From NCBI GenBank assembly GCA_910587465.1, contig CAJUMS010000013.1, positions 1 through 49,108 on the forward strand: a stretch of 49,108 nucleotides of DNA, read 5' to 3'. A program made the translations under genes and the position numbers. Shown here one piece after another: positions 38,454-46,449 of the stretch (positions are counted from its first letter, which is position 1; each line of letters opens with the position of its first letter). This stretch comes from an uncultured Oscillospiraceae bacterium (lineage in GTDB: Bacteria > Bacillota > Clostridia > Oscillospirales > Ruminococcaceae). The notes under the pieces were generated by a model that did not search any database, was not told the origin of the DNA, and saw only the letters and a program-made list of their open reading frames with translations.

Positions 38454-38482
38454 TTGCAAAAGTCTGTGGCTTATGGTATAAT
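38454..38482 (+). promoter_or_regulatory. Promoter of the DUF4190-lgt unit, with leader hairpin
   Basis: TTGCAA (38454-38459), 17 bases, TATAAT (38477-38482). The leader carries TCGGAGC ... GCTCCGA at 38494-38516 followed by TAAATTTTTG, a weak terminator or attenuator shape directly before the ribosome binding site. Confidence 0.82.
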
Positions 38483-38536
38483 AAAGATGTGGCTCGGAGC
38501 GTGGGTAATGCTCCGATAAATTTTTGAGAGGTTATC

Positions 38537-38845
38537 ATGACAGTAAAAAACATGGCGATAGTGTCGCTTGTCTGCGGCATTATAGGATTTGGAGGCTCGT
38601 TTGTTCCGTTTGCGGAATATGTTGCGCCGATTTGCTCTATCGCGGGCATTGTGCTTGGCGCGGTCGCGTTATCCCGCATAAACAAAGGCATTGAACCCGA
38701 AAATAAAAGCGTTGCGCTTGCGGGGCTTATCTGCGGTATCATATCGTCGGCGAAGAGTATATTCTCTGCGGCATGCGCGATCTGCGGTTTATGCACCGCT
38801 ACTGGTATAGGAGTGTGCGCGGGTATGTTGGAGATGTTCGAGTAA
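38537..38845 (+). CDS. DUF4190-like small membrane protein
   Basis: 102 residues with repeated hydrophobic segments and the pattern ALVCGIIG...IAGIVLGAVALSRI...ALAGLICGII typical of DUF4190. Function unknown. GAGAGG 7 bases before the ATG. It is followed 12 bases later by the Lgt-like gene, so probably co-transcribed. Confidence 0.8.
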   Translation: MTVKNMAIVSLVCGIIGFGGSFVPFAEYVAPICSIAGIVLGAVALSRINKGIEPENKSVALAGLICGIISSAKSIFSAACAICGLCTATGIGVCAGMLEMFE

Positions 38846-38857
38846 ACAGGAGTATCT

Positions 38858-39646
38858 ATGTTTCCCGGGTTTGAGATTTTCGGTCATTTTATTGGCACCT
38901 ATATGATCTTCGCGCTGATCGGGATATTCGCCGCCTGTCCGCTTGGAGTGTACTGCTTCAAGCGGTTTACGGGCGAGGATATCCCGATGATATTTGTGTT
39001 CCTGTTTTCGTCGATAGGCGTGTTTATCGGTATGCATCTGCTGTATGGCGTCACGATGATAGAATATATCCCGAAGCTGTTTCAAGCTAAGGGATTTGTG
39101 AATTTCTGGGAACGCTTTGCGGTGATCTTCGGCGGCTCGGTTTTTTACGGAGGATTACTTGGCGGCTTAGCTGCGGGCGGTATCTCGGTCAAGGTGCAGA
39201 GACTGCCCGCCGATATCGTCACGGACTGCGCCGCGCCGTCTATCGCGCTGCTTCACGGCTTTGCGAGGATAGGCTGCTTTATGGGCGGCTGTTGCTACGG
39301 CATTGAGTGGGAGCATGGCATAACGTTCAAAAACGCGCTTGTGAAAAGCGCTAACGGGGTTCCGCGCGTGCCCGTTCAGCTTTTCGAAGCGGGATTTGAG
39401 TTCGCGCTGTTTGCGTTGCTGTGGTGGCTGCTGACGAGGACTAACAGACTGCGCGGCAGATTGCTGGCGCTTTATCTGCTGATTTATCCCGTGGGAAGAT
39501 TTTTCCTCGAATTCTTGCGCGGTGACGACTACCGAGGTTTCCTGTTCGGGCTGTCAACCTCGCAGATAATCAGCATACTTGTGTTTGCGGGGAGCGCGGT
39601 CTTTTTTATCGTCAAGCGGCGGCTCACTCGTAATAGTACGCCTTGA
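38858..39646 (+). CDS. lgt: Lgt-family prolipoprotein diacylglyceryl transferase
   Basis: 262 residues, about seven membrane helices. The family blocks are present but slightly divergent: GFARIGCFMGGCCYG (usually GRxGNF...) and GRFFLEFLRGD. It transfers diacylglycerol to the lipobox cysteine of secreted lipoproteins; a lipoprotein is encoded at 44.3-44.9 kb. The cysteine-rich motif suggests a divergent paralogue, so a housekeeping role is likely but not certain. Its 3' end overlaps the convergent gene by 23 bases. Confidence 0.85.
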   Translation: MFPGFEIFGHFIGTYMIFALIGIFAACPLGVYCFKRFTGEDIPMIFVFLFSSIGVFIGMHLLYGVTMIEYIPKLFQAKGFVNFWERFAVIFGGSVFYGGLLGGLAAGGISVKVQRLPADIVTDCAAPSIALLHGFARIGCFMGGCCYGIEWEHGITFKNALVKSANGVPRVPVQLFEAGFEFALFALLWWLLTRTNRLRGRLLALYLLIYPVGRFFLEFLRGDDYRGFLFGLSTSQIISILVFAGSAVFFIVKRRLTRNSTP

Positions 39647-40322
39647 CCGCGTGAAACGGCACATCGTTGTCGGCGCACAGCTTCGCGAAGTCGCCGAGCC
39701 TGCCGCCGTCGCTCCATTTGTAATACAGCTCGTAGAGCGCCTTGAAATAGCCGACCTCAGCGGTCAGCTGTTCGGGCGCTTTTCTTTCGGCAATTATTCT
39801 CTCGGCGGTCTTTATCGTATCCTCGTATTCCCCGCGGGCAATGCAGCAACCGTCGGGGAAGTGGTGAGCGCCGAATTCAAGCCGTTCCACCTGCTTTTTC
39901 AAGTACAGGTCGACGGTCTTTTGATCGCAGTCGGGGTGCTCATACGCCTTTTCGAGAATATCATACGTGTTTAGATTGTCGCGGTTCGGGTCGTGAGGAT
40001 TATAGTACCGTCCGAATATCTGGACTGCCCAGCGCATCTGCGGCATTTTTTCCGTTCCGCATTCGCGGATAAAGTAATCGTTCAGCAGTTCCGTAAGCTG
40101 AAAAGGCAGCGACAGTCCAAAGCGCTTGTGATCGTCAAACCTGGTACCATCGATATATTCGCGGCAGAAACGGCATAACAGCTCGTCGCCCTCGGTCTGG
40201 GGAACTCTCTGTCTGAATTCCTCCGTGAAACCGAAAAGGAATTTGTTCGCCTGTTTTTTCAAACCCTGTTCGAAAAACTCCCAATATCTTTCAATTCCGT
40301 CAATAAACTCCTCGTAAGTCAT
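39624..40322 (-). CDS. Uncharacterised protein
   Basis: 232 residues, soluble, mostly helical by composition, with many aromatic residues (YWEFFEQGL near the N-terminus, VKAYYYE at the C-terminus). No family recognised. It starts within 4 bases of the end of the next upstream gene (ATGA-type overlap), so it belongs to the rimI operon. Tail-to-tail overlap with lgt. Confidence 0.7.
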   Translation of the reverse strand: MTYEEFIDGIERYWEFFEQGLKKQANKFLFGFTEEFRQRVPQTEGDELLCRFCREYIDGTRFDDHKRFGLSLPFQLTELLNDYFIRECGTEKMPQMRWAVQIFGRYYNPHDPNRDNLNTYDILEKAYEHPDCDQKTVDLYLKKQVERLEFGAHHFPDGCCIARGEYEDTIKTAERIIAERKAPEQLTAEVGYFKALYELYYKWSDGGRLGDFAKLCADNDVPFHAVKAYYYE

Positions 40323-40888
40323 TCACACACCTCTTCGAGAAATCTTTCCCACACCGTCGGCAGCTTTTTGCGTACAAATCGCGCATAGGAACAATCGGGA
40401 ATATTCTGCATTTCCTTTTTTCGCATTTCCCCTATGACCATTTTGTAAAACATCTCCAGTTCACGAGGGGATTTGTCCTCAAAGCGGCCGATCTTCATTT
40501 TCCCCAAGCGCTCATATTCCATGAATAATGCATATGCGTTGTCGATGAGCAGGCTTTCCGAAACAGAAACAGGTACTGTTGCAAGCCGTGCGCAGGGGAT
40601 ACCCGCAAACGGGATGACCTCGTTTTCCGAAACGTGAACGGTGTAAATACAGCCGTTTACCCCCTCGGAAACCTCGCGCAGCGCGTTCGGGTACAGCTCG
40701 TTGTATACGGGAATGCCGCTGTCAAATCCGTATGGAAACCAGTAGTAGGGACGTTCTACTGCGTTGCAGAGATAAAATGCCGCCACAACGTCGATTGTCG
40801 TCAGGTACACATACGGGTGGTCGTGGTCTGCCAAATTCGGTTTCAATATGTCAAGTCCCTTGATGTTGCTTCCGTGAAATAATGTCAT
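40319..40888 (-). CDS. Uncharacterised protein with FHGS motif, possibly ADP-ribosyltransferase-like
   Basis: 189 residues from ATG 40888 (GAGGAG 9-10 bases upstream, ATGA overlap with rimI). The start LFHGSNIKGLDILKPNL and the following YVYLTT resemble the H-G-S and Y blocks of some ART-like proteins such as DUF3990 members. The resemblance is short and may be chance. A C-terminal helical, charged part follows. Confidence 0.6.
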   Translation of the reverse strand: MTLFHGSNIKGLDILKPNLADHDHPYVYLTTIDVVAAFYLCNAVERPYYWFPYGFDSGIPVYNELYPNALREVSEGVNGCIYTVHVSENEVIPFAGIPCARLATVPVSVSESLLIDNAYALFMEYERLGKMKIGRFEDKSPRELEMFYKMVIGEMRKKEMQNIPDCSYARFVRKKLPTVWERFLEEVCE

Positions 40889-41295
40889 TTCAAATATCTC
40901 CTCATTATAACCGCGTCGTCGTCGGGATAGTATTTTTTTCGCACGGAAATGCGCTCGTAGCCGCATTTTTCGTACAGCGCTATCGCCGATACGTTTTGGC
41001 TGCGCACCTCAAGGAAGCAAATCGCCGCGCCTTTTTCGCGCATTTTATCGTGCAGCTCCGCGAGCAGCTTTTCGGCGATACCGCGCCTGCGGAACTCAGG
41101 AAGCGTCCCGATCTGATACAGTTCGCCCTCGTCGGCGGCTACCCGACCTAGCGCGAATGCCGCAAGCCTGCCGTCTTCGAAGTGCGTGACCGTGACGGAT
41201 AGCAAACTTTCCCACTCATCCCTCAGCATTTCCATCGTCCAAGAGCCGCCGAAACATTCGCGCTCTATCGCATATAATTCCTCAATATTGTTCAT
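40885..41295 (-). CDS. rimI: Ribosomal protein S18-alanine N-acetyltransferase
   Basis: GNAT enzyme, 136 residues from ATG 41295 (GGAGG 5 bases upstream). EFRRRGIAEKLLAEL is the acetyl-CoA motif; FLEVRSQNVSAIALYEKCGYE and the C-terminal YYPDDDAVIMRRYL ending match RimI well. Often lies near tsaB/tsaD; those are not in the window. Confidence 0.88.
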   Translation of the reverse strand: MNNIEELYAIERECFGGSWTMEMLRDEWESLLSVTVTHFEDGRLAAFALGRVAADEGELYQIGTLPEFRRRGIAEKLLAELHDKMREKGAAICFLEVRSQNVSAIALYEKCGYERISVRKKYYPDDDAVIMRRYLK

Positions 41296-41307
41296 ATTTT
41301 CCTCCGT

Positions 41308-41337
41308 AAAAAAAGCCCGCATTCGGCGGGCTTTTTT
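41308..41337. terminator. Bidirectional terminator between the four-cysteine protein and rimI
   Basis: AAAAAA GCCCGC ATTCG GCGGGC TTTTTT. Ends transcription of the small gene at 41346-41561; rimI may be served by leak-through or an unseen promoter. Confidence 0.88.
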
Positions 41338-41345
41338 CAAGTTAA

Positions 41346-41561
41346 TTAAAAATCGATATCGTTTACCGCGGAGTTCGCAAGCGAAAGCTCCTTTTTCGGA
41401 ATACGCTTCAACGGGTTATATACATACTTCTTGCAGGAATCGTACGCCTTCATATCGCCGAATTTCGAGCATTTGATGACGTCACCCTCGCCGGGAGCGC
41501 CAAAAGCGCAATATTTACAAGACGGCTTGATATTGTTTCCAAACAACTTCTTCTTTGCCAT
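41346..41561 (-). CDS. Small four-cysteine protein, probably metal-binding
   Basis: 71 residues, strongly basic. Cysteines in CKYCAFG ... IKCSKFG ... SCKKYVYNPLKR suggest one zinc or iron site. Similar small proteins occur in Clostridia without assigned function. Single-gene unit with its own promoter (41601-41629) and terminator. Confidence 0.82.
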   Translation of the reverse strand: MAKKKLFGNNIKPSCKYCAFGAPGEGDVIKCSKFGDMKAYDSCKKYVYNPLKRIPKKELSLANSAVNDIDF

Positions 41562-41600
41562 AATATTTTCCTCCGATATAAAAGATATTTATCTACTTTC

Positions 41601-41629
41601 ATTATATCATACTTTCAATAAAAAGTCCA
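41601..41629 (-). promoter_or_regulatory. Promoter of the four-cysteine protein gene
   Basis: TGGACT (41629-41624), 17 bases, TATAAT (41606-41601) on the minus strand. The stretch up to 41755 beyond it shows no gene. Confidence 0.65.
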
Positions 41630-41755
41630 CAGAAAATACGTTAATAAAGTGATGAATTAACAAGCGGGGTTTTGTGGATTTTGCCCAAAGAAGCGCATTA
41701 TAAGCTTATTTTTGGAGTTCGTTAAGTTTAGGTAATCTTAATACGAAGTATTGAA

Positions 41756-42565
41756 TCAGTCCTTAGAAAAAATCGGAATATTGTTTTCGATCGCAATTTT
41801 GCCGAATTTCTCCTTGCAGTCTATTATATGGAGCGACTTGTTGGACAGGAACTGCTTGGCGGAGTTGCCGAGCTCGGTGAATGTCGCCATTCTGTCGCCC
41901 GTAAAATCAACGACCAACAGATAACCGTCGTTACCCTCAAGGTTTATGCCGCGCAGCCACATCTTGTTTACGGGAAGCGATTTAGCGGTCTCGCAGAGCT
42001 TGTTGGAGAGCAGCATCGGATACGGACTAAGCGAATGGAATTCGTATTTCGAGTCGGGAGAAATCACATGCTGGGCGTGACCGTTTACCATCATCTGTTT
42101 TTTCTCCAGCCACTTCAAGGTGATTTCGCGGCTTACCGTCATGTTATCCGAGAACGGATTGATCACAAATCCTCCGCAGTTTTTATTGGAAACGATCATT
42201 GACGCAATGGCATCAAAACCTATCTGTATAGTGTGTTCAATCTCAACATTCTGCCACTTCGCAAGCTCCTCGGATTCGCTGAATACTGGGAAGAAATGCT
42301 CGTTGCTGCTGTTATTGAGCATAGTGAAGTTAAGATTGGTATTATCCTGAAGAGTAAGCGTCCCATCAGTACCGTGTACGGGCTTTTTGTTGAAGCTTAC
42401 AACGGTCAGAAATCTCGCGTTCATAACTATCTCGCCAATGAGGCTTCCCATGACATTGTTAATCTCTTCCTTATTGGAGGGATCAACGCCCTTGCGCTTT
42501 ACAAGCAGCTCGCGCATTGCGGGATTTTCCAGCTTCTGATCAATATATAAATTATTATTTGCCAT
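41756..42565 (-). CDS. SseB-family protein
   Basis: 269 residues. Two-part layout of the SseB/enhanced serine sensitivity family: an N-terminal domain with FLTVVSFN and FFPVFSESEEL, and a C-terminal domain with LRGINLEGNDGYLLVVDFTGD. Function in bacteria is poorly known; domains of this type are recurrent in conflict and signalling operons. 17 bases after the PP2C gene, same strand, so co-transcribed with the vWA and phosphatase genes. Confidence 0.78.
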   Translation of the reverse strand: MANNNLYIDQKLENPAMRELLVKRKGVDPSNKEEINNVMGSLIGEIVMNARFLTVVSFNKKPVHGTDGTLTLQDNTNLNFTMLNNSSNEHFFPVFSESEELAKWQNVEIEHTIQIGFDAIASMIVSNKNCGGFVINPFSDNMTVSREITLKWLEKKQMMVNGHAQHVISPDSKYEFHSLSPYPMLLSNKLCETAKSLPVNKMWLRGINLEGNDGYLLVVDFTGDRMATFTELGNSAKQFLSNKSLHIIDCKEKFGKIAIENNIPIFSKD

Positions 42566-42582
42566 ATTTTAACTCCTTTGTT

Positions 42583-43392
42583 TTACGGGCGTTGCCCGTC
42601 CGTTTCTATTGTGACTGCCGAGACGGAAATATCGTCGCGGCTTCCGCAGCGTGAGCGCGTTTTCAAATGCTCGCCGAGTGCAGATGTCGTTCCGTTGTCC
42701 ACTGCCGAGAGTACTCTGCGCCCGAATTTAAGATAATCGTTTTCGTTGACAAACGAGTTTATCAGTCCGTCGCTTGAAAGCATAACTCCCGAAAATCCGC
42801 CTTTGCGGTAGAAGTGACGGAAGTTTTCAATAGCGTTATTGTCGCAAAGGGAGGTGGTCAGATTTCCGACCAGATTAGCGTCTTCGGGAACGGGGAACAC
42901 CATATTGTCGCCGCTGAGGGCGCAAAAGCTCCCGTCGCCTATCTGAAGTCCGAAGCAGCCGTTTTCCGTTATTCCTGCGACTATCAATGTTGCGCCGTAC
43001 ATTACCTCGTTCGCTATACCGCCGTATTTTTCGTATATTTCGCGTTCGTGCTTGGTGAGCGGCAAAAGTCCGATATGCGCGGCAATCTCGCTGTTCCAGC
43101 CACAGATAATGTTTGCGGCAATGCGCCTTGCGGCGTTATCGGGATTATCCAGGAAAATTCCGTCAAGACCGTTGTTGCGCTCGCAAAAATCGCATATCGA
43201 GCGTATTGCAACGCGCGTTGCCATTTCGCTTCCCGACGCGGAGCGGAAGTGTTTTTCACTGCCGTGACCGTCGGATACCGCCGCGACCGCAAAATGTTCC
43301 GCTATGTACACCCGTGCGCTGTCCTGACAGCCTATGCCGGCTTCTTCGTGGGACGCACCCTTAACGGAAAGCGCATAGCCCTTAAACCGCAT
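42583..43392 (-). CDS. PP2C-like serine/threonine phosphatase
   Basis: 269 residues. Metal-binding VSDGHGSEKHF at 39-49, an early GCQD, GLQIGDGSFC in the middle and CGSRDDISVSAV near the end give the metal aspartates of the PP2C_2 family. The start overlaps the vWA gene stop by one base (TAATG). In TerY-P type sets the phosphatase acts with a vWA protein and a Ser/Thr kinase; no kinase is seen here. Confidence 0.9.
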   Translation of the reverse strand: MRFKGYALSVKGASHEEAGIGCQDSARVYIAEHFAVAAVSDGHGSEKHFRSASGSEMATRVAIRSICDFCERNNGLDGIFLDNPDNAARRIAANIICGWNSEIAAHIGLLPLTKHEREIYEKYGGIANEVMYGATLIVAGITENGCFGLQIGDGSFCALSGDNMVFPVPEDANLVGNLTTSLCDNNAIENFRHFYRKGGFSGVMLSSDGLINSFVNENDYLKFGRRVLSAVDNGTTSALGEHLKTRSRCGSRDDISVSAVTIETDGQRP

Positions 43393-44129
43393 TACCAGCC
43401 TTCCTCGATATCCGCGTTGATCTCGTCGCTCTCGGCGAATTCACGTATCTGTTCGGCGGCGGTCTCCTGCTTGGTGCGGAAGTCCTCCTCGGTCTCGGCT
43501 AGGCGCATACTGCGGCTTCCTATCTGTGAAGAGGTCACGGCAACGAACTTGACAAGCTTTGCCAACGCCTCGCCGTTATGCGCGGTAACAACGCTGTCGG
43601 GATTGCCGGTAAAGCGTGCCAGAATATCGAAATCCGCATCCTCACCGATAGCGACTGCCGCCTTTATTCCCGCAGTGTACCAACGGTTCTTGCGGAGCTC
43701 CTCAAGACCTTTTTCAAAATTGTCGGTTGGATAACCGTCCGACATAAGTATCATAACAGGCGCGAACGAAAGCGACGGCGAACTCATAAAGGAGTTTCTC
43801 GAAAGCTTGCCAGACAGCTCGCTGAACGCGCTGCCGAGGTCTGTAACGTTTTCCGCGTCAAGGGGTTTCCACTCGAATTGGTCAACGGAAATAGGCTCGG
43901 AGTACATCCACTCGCTGCCGCCCGAGAACTTCAGCACGGCGATCTTAATATCGGCGTCCGCGCCGCCTATTCCCTGTATTTCGGGGATAAGCTCCTCCAT
44001 AACGGAATTAACGGTACCGATTTTGCTGCCGCCCATACTTCCCGAGCAGTCGATCAAAAAGAACAGCACCATTGATTTTTTGGCGATTTCTTCCGCGTCG
44101 TCAAACGGATTAACAGGTATATCGGACAT
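43392..44129 (-). CDS. TerY-like von Willebrand factor A domain protein
   Basis: 245 residues with a vWA domain. The MIDAS motif is complete: DCSGSMGGSK at 27-36 (Asp27, Ser29, Ser31), then a Thr/Asp region (VTDLGSAF) and MSDGYPTD. Resembles TerY proteins from tellurite-type and predicted phospho-signalling operons. GGAGG lies upstream, and the gene leads a three-gene operon with a near-perfect promoter. The C-terminal 50 residues are acidic and helical. Confidence 0.9.
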   Translation of the reverse strand: MSDIPVNPFDDAEEIAKKSMVLFFLIDCSGSMGGSKIGTVNSVMEELIPEIQGIGGADADIKIAVLKFSGGSEWMYSEPISVDQFEWKPLDAENVTDLGSAFSELSGKLSRNSFMSSPSLSFAPVMILMSDGYPTDNFEKGLEELRKNRWYTAGIKAAVAIGEDADFDILARFTGNPDSVVTAHNGEALAKLVKFVAVTSSQIGSRSMRLAETEEDFRTKQETAAEQIREFAESDEINADIEEGW

Positions 44130-44161
44130 AAGTACCCTCCTACTTTAAATAATATATATTT

Positions 44162-44190
44162 ATTATACCACTTTTTTTAGTGATTGTCAA
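44162..44190 (-). promoter_or_regulatory. Promoter of the vWA-PP2C-SseB operon
   Basis: TTGACA (44190-44185), 17 bases, TATAAT (44167-44162): full consensus on the minus strand. The spacer itself contains a CACT(A)6-7AGTG inverted repeat, a possible operator. Confidence 0.88.
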
Positions 44191-44228
44191 TCTCCTGCGG
44201 CGGAATTTTAAAGTTATTTGAAAACGCA

Positions 44229-44253
44229 AAACAGCGCCTCTTGCGAAGCGCTG
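44229..44253 (-). terminator. Terminator after the lipoprotein gene
   Basis: CAGCGCTTC, loop GCAA, GAGGCGCTG, then TTTTGCGTTTT on the minus strand. Confidence 0.82.
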
Positions 44254-44261
44254 CTTAATGA

Positions 44262-44936
44262 TTATACTGCCTCGAGCATTGCGGATTCGATATCCGCGCC
44301 GTTTTCGTGAACTATAATATAGTAGTAGCCGTCGTCGGTCTTGCCTTTTACAGCGCCCTTAGCGGATTCCTCCTGCGCGTGATAGAACACGATGTTGGGG
44401 TCTGTCGTGACGGTTTCAAAGTATGCGTCGAGCACCTCCGAAACCTCGGCTTCATTGTCTGCCTTGGGCTTGACTACAACGACCTTGTTCAGCTGCGCAC
44501 TGATAATGTTGGTTGCAAAGCAGTATTCCTCCATAGCGTCCACATTCAAATCGGGTGAGATCATGACGGGAATAACTTCGGGATCGGAGACAAGATCCAT
44601 TGCAGGCCAAGCGTTCGTTGCAAGTACTGCCTTTGCAAGTTCTCCCGCCTTGTTGTCGGGGAATGGCAACCCGCTGTTGTCGACGCCTTCCATGTCGTCG
44701 GAAGAATTGTTGGGGTCGTCAGGAACGTTGATGCTGTCGTCAGGGTTACTCTCAGAAGTCGAAGTGCTGTCCTCCGTGCTGTTGCTGTCGGAAACGGAAC
44801 TGCTGTCCCCCGTGCTTTCTGTGGTGCTTGATGTGGAGCTATTCGTAGAACTGTCAGAAGGCGTATTGGTGTCACAAGCGGTAAGCGCGGTGGCAAGCAT
44901 CGCGGAAATCAGTAAAACAGATACAATTTTTTTCAT
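44262..44936 (-). CDS. Secreted lipoprotein with DUF4358-like domain
   Basis: 224 residues. Signal peptide with lipobox LTAC (cleavage before Cys21), then a long Ser/Thr/Asp-rich linker (about 22-85) that probably spans the cell wall, then a compact C-terminal domain (about 90-224) resembling DUF4358. Function unknown. It has its own promoter and terminator. Lgt at 38.9 kb would supply the lipid anchor. Confidence 0.82.
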   Translation of the reverse strand: MKKIVSVLLISAMLATALTACDTNTPSDSSTNSSTSSTTESTGDSSSVSDSNSTEDSTSTSESNPDDSINVPDDPNNSSDDMEGVDNSGLPFPDNKAGELAKAVLATNAWPAMDLVSDPEVIPVMISPDLNVDAMEEYCFATNIISAQLNKVVVVKPKADNEAEVSEVLDAYFETVTTDPNIVFYHAQEESAKGAVKGKTDDGYYYIIVHENGADIESAMLEAV

Positions 44937-44989
44937 TTAAGTATCTTCCTTTCTTTTTTAAAATATGCCGTATCAGCGGCTTGTTTGTA

Positions 44990-45018
44990 ATTATACAATA
45001 TTACCGTGAAAAAATCAA
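44990..45018 (-). promoter_or_regulatory. Promoter of the lipoprotein gene
   Basis: TTGATT (45018-45013), 17 bases, TATAAT (44995-44990) on the minus strand. The gene-free stretch 44937-45294 holds this promoter and the terminator at 45111-45163; nothing else clear was seen. Confidence 0.78.
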
Positions 45019-45110
45019 GGTAAAAATGTGATAATTTTTTTGATGTTTTTGTGATATTATTATGAACAATAACATAATATAAATTCATTTTATACTTTCG
45101 GTAATTATAT

Positions 45111-45163
45111 CCAAAAAAATAAACAGCCGTATCCAAACGGTAATTACTTTCGGATAAGACTGT
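45111..45163 (-). terminator. Terminator of the zinc-ribbon transcript
   Basis: Minus strand ACAGTCTTATCC pairs with GGATACGGCTGT (11 of 12 including two G-T pairs), then TTATTTTTTT. Confidence 0.75.
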
Positions 45164-45294
45164 TCATTATTACCAAAAAGATGCCGGGTATCGCCCAAAT
45201 TTGCGCGGGTACTCCCATGTACTAATCGGTGGTTGTGGTGTGAGAGTTATGTAGCAGCCGTGCTGCCGATAAAACTCGCCTGTGTAGGGTCGTT

Positions 45295-45570
45295 TTATTC
45301 TCCTCTTTGCTTAGCGAAGCATTCGCTGCACAATACGGGTCTGTCACCCTTCGGCTCAAACGGAACCTTTGCGATACCGCCGCAGACAGCGCATGTTGCC
45401 TCATAGAAAGTTCTCGCGCCTCTGCCTGCGTTCTTCTTAGCGTCGCGGCAAGCCTTGCATCTTTGCGGCTCGTTTTCAAAGCCCTTTTCAGCATAGAATT
45501 CCTGTTCACCCGCAGTGAATACGAAATCTGCGCCGCAGTCCTTACATTTCAGTGTCTTGTCAGTGTACAT
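45295..45570 (-). CDS. Zinc-ribbon protein (zf-trcl type)
   Basis: 91 residues from ATG 45570 (AAGGGG upstream). Four CxxC pairs: CKDC, CKAC, CAVC and CSEC, enough for two zinc ribbons. The first ribbon (LKCKDCGADFVFTAGEQEFY) matches the 'probable zinc-ribbon' family common in Clostridia. The open frame extends back to 45708, but that part runs through the tRNA-like sequence and has no good start. Function unknown. Confidence 0.85.
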   Translation of the reverse strand: MYTDKTLKCKDCGADFVFTAGEQEFYAEKGFENEPQRCKACRDAKKNAGRGARTFYEATCAVCGGIAKVPFEPKGDRPVLCSECFAKQRGE

Positions 45571-45595
45571 AGTAATACCCCTTAAAAAATTGATT

Positions 45596-45671
45596 TGCCC
45601 GAGTCGGATTTGCACCGACATCTTTGCCTTGCAATTGTATTGCCGCAATGCTCTCTTTGAGCTAGCGGGAC
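45596..45671 (-). other. tRNA-like sequence upstream of the zinc-ribbon gene
   Basis: On the minus strand: GTCCCGC, TA, then a D-like arm GCTC-AAAGA-GAGC, a central region TTGCG...TGCAA, and a perfect T-like arm GTCGG-TGCAAAT-CCGAC, then TCGGGCA. Total about 76 bases, as in tRNA. The acceptor stem pairs poorly, the D-loop is only five bases, the anticodon loop would be 10 bases, and TGCAAAT replaces TTCAAAT. A degenerate tRNA or structural mimic, not a confident tRNA. Confidence 0.35.
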
Positions 45672-45744
45672 ATATGTAATATTTCCTAAATTTGTAATTT
45701 TTAGCCATTAGGAGGACAAACTGATTTGCTGTAACAATACAGCT

Positions 45745-46302
45745 TCAGTATTTGTAGTATCTTCGCAGCTTTGCTCTTGCTCTTGAAAGTGCGTTGTCGA
45801 CCGCTTTTTTTTCGATATTCATCTGTCGGGCGATCTCGTCATAGGATAACCCCATAACCGCGCCGCGTATACACTGCATCTCCAGCGGTGTAAGCTCCGT
45901 TTCTATGCGTTCCAATACCTCTTTACTGTCTTCTCTCGCAATGACTATTTCCTCGGGAGTCGGTGCGGGGTCGGCGATATCGTTCAGCTTTTCGGGGTCG
46001 GAATCAGCGAACAGGGAAGTTCGTCTGAGAGCTCTTCTCGCGGTATTGCGCAGTCTGTTCTCAATACACACCGCTACGAACGCGGCAAACTCGCCCTTTT
46101 CCTCGTCATAGCCGCGGACAGCCGAAAGCAGTCCCTCCATACCGTCGGAAACAAGCTCCTCGTAATCGGCAGCGCTCGAATATCTCTTCGCGCATGAAAA
46201 CACCGTTTTCATATAACGCGATATCAGCTCCGCAGTCTTTCCGCTGTCGGGAGGATCGTTGCGAATCAATTCCTTATCACTCAATGCAGAGTAATCCGAC
46301 AT
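45745..46302 (-). CDS. Sigma-70 family sigma factor, SigH-like
   Basis: 185 residues from ATG 46302 (GAGGGTGAG upstream). Region 2 is LVSDGMEGLLSAVRGYDEEKGEFAAFVAVCIENRLRN and region 4 is LTPLEMQCIRGAVMGLSYDEIARQMNIEKKAVDNALSRARAKL. Size and the region 2 pattern fit the SigH class that triggers early sporulation, in line with spoIIR in the window. A specific identity as SigH is likely but unproven. Confidence 0.85.
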   Translation of the reverse strand: MSDYSALSDKELIRNDPPDSGKTAELISRYMKTVFSCAKRYSSAADYEELVSDGMEGLLSAVRGYDEEKGEFAAFVAVCIENRLRNTARRALRRTSLFADSDPEKLNDIADPAPTPEEIVIAREDSKEVLERIETELTPLEMQCIRGAVMGLSYDEIARQMNIEKKAVDNALSRARAKLRRYYKY

Positions 46303-46353
46303 AACGCTCACCCTCGGTAATTGAAAACACTTTGCCACACTACTACTATCTGT

Positions 46354-46382
46354 ATTTTAACATATTTAAAACGATTTGTCAA
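46354..46382 (-). promoter_or_regulatory. Promoter of the sigma factor gene
   Basis: TTGACA (46382-46377), 17 bases, TAAAAT (46359-46354) on the minus strand. Confidence 0.85.
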
Positions 46383-46449
46383 TAGTTAAATTAAAAAACT
46401 AAAAATTCAGACATAATATTACGTTTTTCGATAGATATTTTGTGTATAT

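Noticed and set aside
45180..45290. Possible second tRNA-like segment downstream of the zinc-ribbon gene
   Set aside because: Contains GCAAAT and some short stems, but no consistent cloverleaf could be drawn.
45571..45708. N-terminal extension of the zinc-ribbon protein
   Set aside because: Runs through the tRNA-like sequence, lacks a binding site, and the start at 45570 gives a family-sized protein.
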